DNA of 38,333 nt from Oehlia diaphana (lineage: Eukaryota; Glomeromycota; Glomeromycetes; Glomerales; Glomeraceae). The notes beneath the pieces were generated by a model, which was given only the letters and a program-made list of their open reading frames with translations, made no database searches and was not told the origin of the DNA. Both the position numbers and the translations under genes were made by a program. Positions 33,783 through 38,333 of this stretch are shown piece by piece. The stretch covers positions 1 to 38,333 of the forward strand of contig QZLH01001218.1 of assembly GCA_003833135.1 (NCBI GenBank). Reading direction: 5' to 3'. Position 1 is the first letter of the stretch; every line of letters begins with the position of its first letter.

Positions 33783-34162
33783 GAATCTGCAAAATTTTAA
33801 GACATTATAAACAATATTACCGATATTCAGTTCTGAAAAAACGTGTTAATTCCAGGTGATACAATAATTAATGCAGTGAATAAAATGATTTAATAATTTT
33901 ATGAAGGACTTATCGTACATTAATAAATAATATTTATAAAAATTTATTCATTGCAGAAATCTCATTTTTTTGAACAACGTCGTAACTGCGCCAAAATCAC
34001 ATGATTATTCCATTGTTTTGTGCGTCGTTATTGAACGTCATACGACGCGTTGCAAAAGTGAAAAAATGTATTATCACTCTGTAAAAATGGTTTTCACTAT
34101 GCCTTTATATTATTGTAAACACATAACCAATGCATTGTTTATTTTTACTGGTATCAACTGAA

Positions 34163-35160
34163 AGCTAATATACTTCTCCGTCAATGACTTAAAGAAGAAG
34201 GTTCATCCGAAGTTGTCCATAACAATCACTATGGAGTTAGTTACACTGTCAATACAAGTCTCTGTTGAAACCTAACATCATGCACCACATTCGAAATAAA
34301 GAAAACTTCCACAACATTGTTGATGCTACAAGGAATATTCACAATTAAAGTTAGTTGTCATTCGTTCAACTCAACAAAAGATAAGATGGAATCGCCTTAC
34401 TAAAATGATATTTGCACAAAAAGCTACTACGGGCTATGATAAACTATTTCTTCTTCATGAGTCTACTCCTGACGAACTAATTACGGTTATTACTAATCAA
34501 ATACAACACATTCCTAAGAAATACGCTGGTTGGAAGAATAAAGACCGGCTGTTCAAGACTTTCAAGGAAACATTAAGGCTTTTAAACATCGAATGAAAAA
34601 CCATAAACGCAAAATCAAAAAGGATTGTTAACTTTACCTCCTTTACCTTTGATTACAAAAGTGACCCTAAGTCATACTATTGTAGGGAATACCAAACTGA
34701 TTTATCTGATCCTAACGTGAAAGACCATTACACTAAACAAAGTCTACAACACTTCTACAACAAATTTATTGTACCACTGTGATTAACAGATTTTTACAAC
34801 TCTTTACAGAACCTATTACTATTGAAAACATCACCCCGTTGGTTAAATATGCGATAGACAAGAATTTTTTAATGGTGTATTCCTCCACTGGATGATGATG
34901 CTGATATGATCAAAGTCACAGATCTCAACATGGACATTGACAAACTGCGTTGTCTTCAACATAAAGTAAATCTCCTTATGTTCTGCTAATGCCAGAACAT
35001 TATTAGACATAGAATTTTAAACAATACCAGACCTTACTCTATACCTGACAGTATATACGTATAGCACCTCAGTGAAAGAAAAATACGAGCCAGCTTAGAT
35101 AACTTTTTTAATTTTTTCTCTGTTAGAACAGGTCAAGCCTCAAATTCTTAAAATAAAAGG
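34163..35160 (+). pseudogene. Transposon protein remnant, probably LINE linker
   Basis: Protein-like pieces in changing frames: EEGSSEVVHNNHYGVSYTVN, HHIRNKENFHNIVDATRNIH, then the open frame 34405-34596 with MIFAQKATTGYDKLFLLHES, TPDELITVITNQIQHIPKKY and AGWKNKDRLFKTFKETLRLL, and later ITIENITPLVKYAIDKNF. The pattern KYAGWKNKDRLFKTFKxxLRxL resembles what I remember of the region before RT in Glomeromycotina LINE-like proteins; this is tentative. No RT motif follows. Several stops and frameshifts make it non-functional. Confidence 0.4.
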
Positions 35161-35366
35161 TGGGCGGCTCCCTGGTTTCTTTGAGTTTCCATGTAATTCG
35201 TTTAAATAGATTAATCAATTTTTTGTATATTCCTGTCCTATTTCATATATTTAAAAAAAAAGTGAAAATAAAGATTAAATTTTGTTAATTGTTACTAATA
35301 AATTCAAAGTAACTCTCCTCTTACCTTTAAATTGCTGTGTAAAAAAATTTGTTCTTGAAATATTGA

Positions 35367-35790
35367 TTATGCAAATCTGAACTTATCCATAGTAGTTATT
35401 GGATGAACCGGATACCATCTCATATTTTCAGCTTTTTGTAATTCATAAATTGGGCACTGTGAAATTAGGTCTTTCTTGCATCCAATCAATCCAAATGAAA
35501 GCACGTGTTAAGTTATCATTATATTTGTGAGTAAATATTGCTTTTATAATATCATAGTATGAAATCTGCACTATCAAATGTGAATTAAATTTACCATCAT
35601 CATCCAAAAGAGTGTAACTTGCTTATAAAACTTCACTTGCCCGTATATTTAGGCAGCTTTTTTGCATATAATAATCATATGCATTTATAATATCATCTTT
35701 AATTGAAGATTGTCATCAAGTTGTACTGGTAGATTGGGTTGCAAAATTTATCTTTTTGAAAGTTGTTTGTACATTTGTACACTTTGACGT
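35367..35790 (-). pseudogene. Transposon-type protein C-terminal remnant
   Basis: The minus strand reads ILQPNLPVQLDDNLQL, then a frameshift, KDDIINAYDYYMQKSCLNIR and ASEVL, an in-frame TAA, YTLLDDDGKFNSHLIVQISY, DIIKAIFTHKYNDNLTRAFI and WIDWMQERPNFTVPN. After another frameshift near 35455 comes YELQKAENMRWYPVHPITTM and DKFRFA, then TAA (35367-35369). The pattern of an acidic F-x-x-V stretch, then F(I/V)WIDW, then a closing (F/Y)xPVHxI recalls the C-terminal region of Plavaka/CACTA-like transposon proteins; tentative. It continues upstream as the next minus-strand entry. Confidence 0.5.
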
Positions 35791-35864
35791 TAATTATTCT
35801 ACTATCAGTTGACGTAATACTTATGTATAAACAATATATTTCTTTACACTTACCAATATAATTG

Positions 35865-36058
35865 GTGTAACTTAAGGTTGCGTGCCATAAGTATTGATTA
35901 TTATATTTCGAATTACAACCTAAGCGGGTTGTAATATTGTAAACATAAGTTGTAATTTGGTTGTAAACACTATGCTATTGTGGTTAACTTACAACCATTA
36001 TAATTACTTGATTTTTAGACTTACAACTATTTACGGCAGGCAACACTAAGTGTAACTT
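35865..36058. mobile_element. Mutator-like MITE with 9-bp target duplication
   Basis: GTGTAACTT occurs as an exact direct repeat at 35865-35873 and 36050-36058. Just inside, AAGGTTGCGTGCCATAA and, on the other strand, AGTGTTGCCTGCCGTAA match at 13 of 17 positions. A 176-bp non-coding body with 9-bp duplications fits Mutator-like MITEs. The body carries several TTACAACC/GGTTGTAA copies, including a perfect stem TTACAACC-TAAGCG-GGTTGTAA. Confidence 0.75.
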
Positions 36059-36075
36059 CTTTTGAATGTCTTGCA

Positions 36076-36306
36076 TTATATACCAATCAGATATATGGGG
36101 TGAAGTAATAGATCTGCTGTAGTAAGATTTAAGTCTGTTGCCCATCTGTAATTGTAAATTTTCATTCTCCAAGACTCTTTTATATGTTCAGTTACAGATG
36201 TAGTATAAACATCTTTAAAAGGCTTTGAAGTGTGATGGGTTTTTGTATTTTGAATAAGAATACTATGACTCTTTACTGTCTGAAGTGAAAGTTGGTTATG
36301 TAATAA
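36076..36306 (-). pseudogene. Coding remnant split by the MITE
   Basis: A 76-codon open stretch on the minus strand reads HNQLSLQTVKSHSILIQNTK, THHTSKPFKDVYTTSVTEHI, KESWRMKIYNYRWATDLNL and so on to TAA at 36076. An overlapping frame (35984-36172) also looks protein-like in part (YYSRSITSPHISDWYIMQDI) and runs directly into the MITE target site. Past the element the same frame resumes as HQLYW/G at a GTAAGT donor. So the second half is probably in that frame after a frameshift, and the MITE landed in an exon. No start codon is assigned. Confidence 0.45.
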
Positions 36307-36750
36307 TCAAGCATTTTCTATTATATATTCAAGTTCAAAAATTAGGATGCTTTAAAATACATACAGTATAACCTTTGTGCTAATGATTAAATCTAATTAC
36401 TAGTAAGTTAATAGCAAGAAATAATTTCATAAAAAAAAGCAACTGAAACAGTCCATTTTTAACTTACATGTTATGTTCAGATATACCATTTCCAAAATAC
36501 ATCATACAATAAACAACGAAGCTATGTGATCATGTCACCGATCAATAATTTATTATTGGTCACATCAATAAAAATTATTTTAGAATCCTCAATGCTTACT
36601 TAATTACATTGTTCTTAATAACGTTATTGGTCAAAGTGGTTATGACATTATGCATATCACAAAAAAGTCATAAATTTCTTTGTCATGAACGAATGTAATA
36701 TAATGATAAAACTTGCCAACCATTAATTATAAAAATAGATGAGAAACTCA

Positions 36751-36757
36751 TATATAA
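36751..36757 (+). promoter_or_regulatory. TATA box of the HMG gene
   Basis: TATATAAG lies about 45 bp upstream of the ATG at 36800, matching the TATA-to-start spacing of the other two genes with TATA boxes in this window. Confidence 0.45.
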
Positions 36758-36799
36758 GCGCTTAAATTTATTTCAGAAAAAATTAACAAATTTAATAAA

Positions 36800-37084
36800 A
36801 TGTCAGAAATTGATTACTTGGTAACATCATTAATTAATAAAATCGATAGAAGAAATCTTTTTTTCCCCTTTATTTGATCCAGAATCATATTCAGTATTTC
36901 TGAGTCTCGACCGAAGAAGCCACCCAATTCATTTTCAATATTCAGGCGAAACGAAGCAAGACGTCATGAAATTTATAATATGCGTGTCGTCACCAAAGCC
37001 GCTATAATTTTATGGAACCAAGCACAACATAACGAAAAAGATATTTATAGGAGACTATCTAGTCTCATTCATGATATTTATTAG
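36800..37084 (+). pseudogene. MATA-HMG-type HMG-box gene with one in-frame stop
   Basis: The ATG opens MSEIDYLVTSLINKIDRRNL, meets TGA at 36875-36877, and the same frame then carries an HMG box: RPKKPPNSFSIFRRNEARRH, EIYNMRVVTKAAIILWNQAQ and HNEKDIYRRLSSLIHDIY, then TAG (37082-37084). RPKKPPNSFxxFRR is the helix-1 signature of fungal sequence-specific HMG proteins (MATA-HMG type), and the Trp in ILWNQA fits helix 2/3. Between the two parts an alternative frame reads LFDPESYSVFLS, so the stop may result from two compensating indels, one in the T7C4 run, or from sequencing error. Glomeromycotina genomes have many MATA-HMG genes, and HMG boxes bend DNA in transcriptional control. It could be functional if the stop is an error. 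Confidence 0.65.
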
Positions 37085-37089
37085 AAGAA

Positions 37090-37330
37090 GTTTAATAAAT
37101 TTTATTATTTTTTAAAATAATTTCCTAATTTTCTTTTATTATTTCTTTTAATTATTTCTTATTTTTTAAAATATTTCTTTTTTTAAAAAAATTATTTCTT
37201 TTTTTTAAAATTATTTCTTTTTTTTAAATTATTTCTTTTTTTTTGTATTTCCTTTTTTAAAAATTTTTTTTTCTAAAAATTATTTTTTTTTAAAAAAAAA
37301 TTACACAGTATTTCCTTTTTTAAAAAATTA
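37090..37330. repeat. T-rich low-complexity tract
   Basis: Iterated TTATTTCTTTTTTTTAAAA variants, including T9A9 at about 37283-37300, just downstream of the HMG gene. Slippage-prone and non-coding. Confidence 0.75.
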
Positions 37331-38039
37331 TTATTCATTTTTTATTATTCGTAATTAATAGTTATATTTTTTTTAATATTAAAAATGTATTAAATAAATG
37401 TAACAAAATTGAATGAAGCGATAATTTTTTACTAAATGTGATAAAAATCAAATAAAATATAATTAAATATGAAAAAATTCAAACGTGTAAATTTTAATAA
37501 AAAATATCATGTAGATAATACGAATTATTGTAGAGATAAGTATTTATCATTCAAATTTGTTAATGTTTGAGAGCATGATTTTTTTAGAACATATATATGA
37601 ACAGCTTCAAGCGACAAATAATACATTATTACGGAATCTTTATAGTATTCATGCTGATAGGTTAAAATAATTTTTTGTAATCTGGATACATACAATAAAA
37701 CATTTACTAAACTTCAATTGGATTTATTGTTTTTCATTTATTTCTTCATTTATTTTAAGATTTGAAGGCCGCACTTCAATTTTATCGAGTTTCACTAATT
37801 TATTAGATCTTTTTTAAAAAATTTTGTACTAGTGAAAAAAAATATAAACTTGAGAAGATACAATACCATACTATTCAACTATCAAATTAATTTATTAAGC
37901 GTTCATTTAATTAACATAATAGTACCTATAGATATTATAATTTGAAACTAGAGAAAAATTTTATTACATTTCCATCAGTACTGTTTAATTCAGATCGTAA
38001 TAATTTTTTTTTCGGATTTAGATAAATCTCCTTTCCAAA
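37331..38039. other. A+T-rich stretch, nothing recognised
   Basis: About 700 bp with no supported frame, splice signals or repeats of note. Confidence 0.45.
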
Positions 38040-38238
38040 ATGAATTCCCGATTTGTAGGACCTCTGTTTTTATTATAAAGTCAAAATCCACAGCATTCTA
38101 GTATTACTAATAATGTTGCGTGAAATAATTGTATGTGGTAATACTTCCACATTTATTGATTTCTTAGAAGAAATCAAAGAAGAATACCAAAACGGTGACG
38201 TACAATTACGTACTGCATTATACTTGCCGCCCAAATAA
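38040..38238 (+). pseudogene. Coding remnant abutting the GGGAT array
   Basis: The plus strand gives MNSRFVGPLFLL from 38040, then stops. In another frame an ATG at 38113 opens 41 codons: MLREIIVCGNTSTFIDFLEE, IKEEYQNGDVQLRTALYL and PPK, then TAA (38236-38238). Its composition is strongly coding-like and less A+T-rich than the flanks. It ends three bases before the GGGAT-type array. It may be a gene or transposon fragment with a frameshift. Not recognised. Confidence 0.35.
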
Positions 38239-38240
38239 AT

Positions 38241-38333
38241 GGGATGGGAGTCCCATCCCATCCCATCCCATTCCATCCCAAATCCCAAATCCCATTCCCA
38301 TTCCAATCCCAAATCCCAATCCCAATCCCATCC
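38241..38333. repeat. GGGAT/GGGATT-type minisatellite at the window edge
   Basis: It starts with an odd palindrome GGGATGGGA-G-TCCCATCCC and continues as variants of CCCAT, CCCATT and CCCAAAT to the last base, so the array runs out of the window. Four C-triplets with 2-bp spacers (38252-38269) make the minus strand a G-quadruplex candidate. The W/G/E/M-rich peptide from the minus strand is a product of the repeat. Confidence 0.8.

Noticed and set aside
38073..38312. Minus-strand frame starting MGLEWEWDLGFGMEWDGM
   Set aside because: The first half is the GGGAT array in translation; the rest is antisense to a better plus-strand frame.

Overview
This is an A+T-rich eukaryotic window, most likely from an arbuscular mycorrhizal fungus of the Glomeromycotina (Rhizophagus type). 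The reasons are short introns of about 60-150 bp with GTAAGT/GTATGT donors, CTAAC/CTAAT-like branch sites and T-rich acceptors; a BTB-TLDc gene remnant; a small HMG-box gene of the MATA-HMG type; a Myb/SANT-like small protein; and dense decayed transposons. No prokaryotic operon, CRISPR array, rRNA or recognisable tRNA was seen. Family and species placement is inference from motifs.

Layout. 1-1500: tandem repeats (51 bp x2, about 73 bp x2.5) and a long purine-rich tract. 2008-2660 (-): the best gene, four exons that splice in frame to a 137-residue Myb/SANT-like protein, with a TATA box. 2661-6846: mostly featureless A+T-rich DNA with a 27-codon ORF and a 96-bp tandem repeat. 6847-8237 (+): candidate exons of an unrecognised, damaged gene. 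8860-11410 (+): broken LINE-type retrotransposon (RT, RNase H, C-terminal zinc motif). 12.0-14.5 kb: MITE-like elements and a transposon protein fragment. 15151-17515: hAT-like element with near-perfect 8-bp target duplication, holding a nested hAT-like MITE, foldbacks and a 344-N gap flanked by an identical 254-bp duplication (probable assembly artefact).

17.5-19.9 kb: foldbacks, a degenerate intron-containing gene, and two arrays of a 14-19 bp TTTCGCCGAA-type unit. 20856-21444 and 27652-28470, both on the minus strand: tandem arrays of mini-exons, each with its own branch site, acceptor and donor. The second has a TATA box, start exon and final stop exon and is the most interesting locus here. 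31331-32715: foldback MITE, T/A tracts and the BTB-TLDc pseudogene. 33.0-36.3 kb: palindromes and two transposon-type protein remnants, one split by a Mutator-like MITE with a 9-bp target duplication. 36800-37084 (+): HMG-box gene with one in-frame stop. The window ends in a GGGAT-type array able to form G-quadruplexes.

The genes do not form a pathway. The window reads as accessory, repeat-rich fungal DNA with one intact-looking regulatory gene (Myb/SANT-like), one nearly intact one (HMG box), one damaged BTB gene, and two mini-exon arrays that could give variable peptides by alternative splicing.
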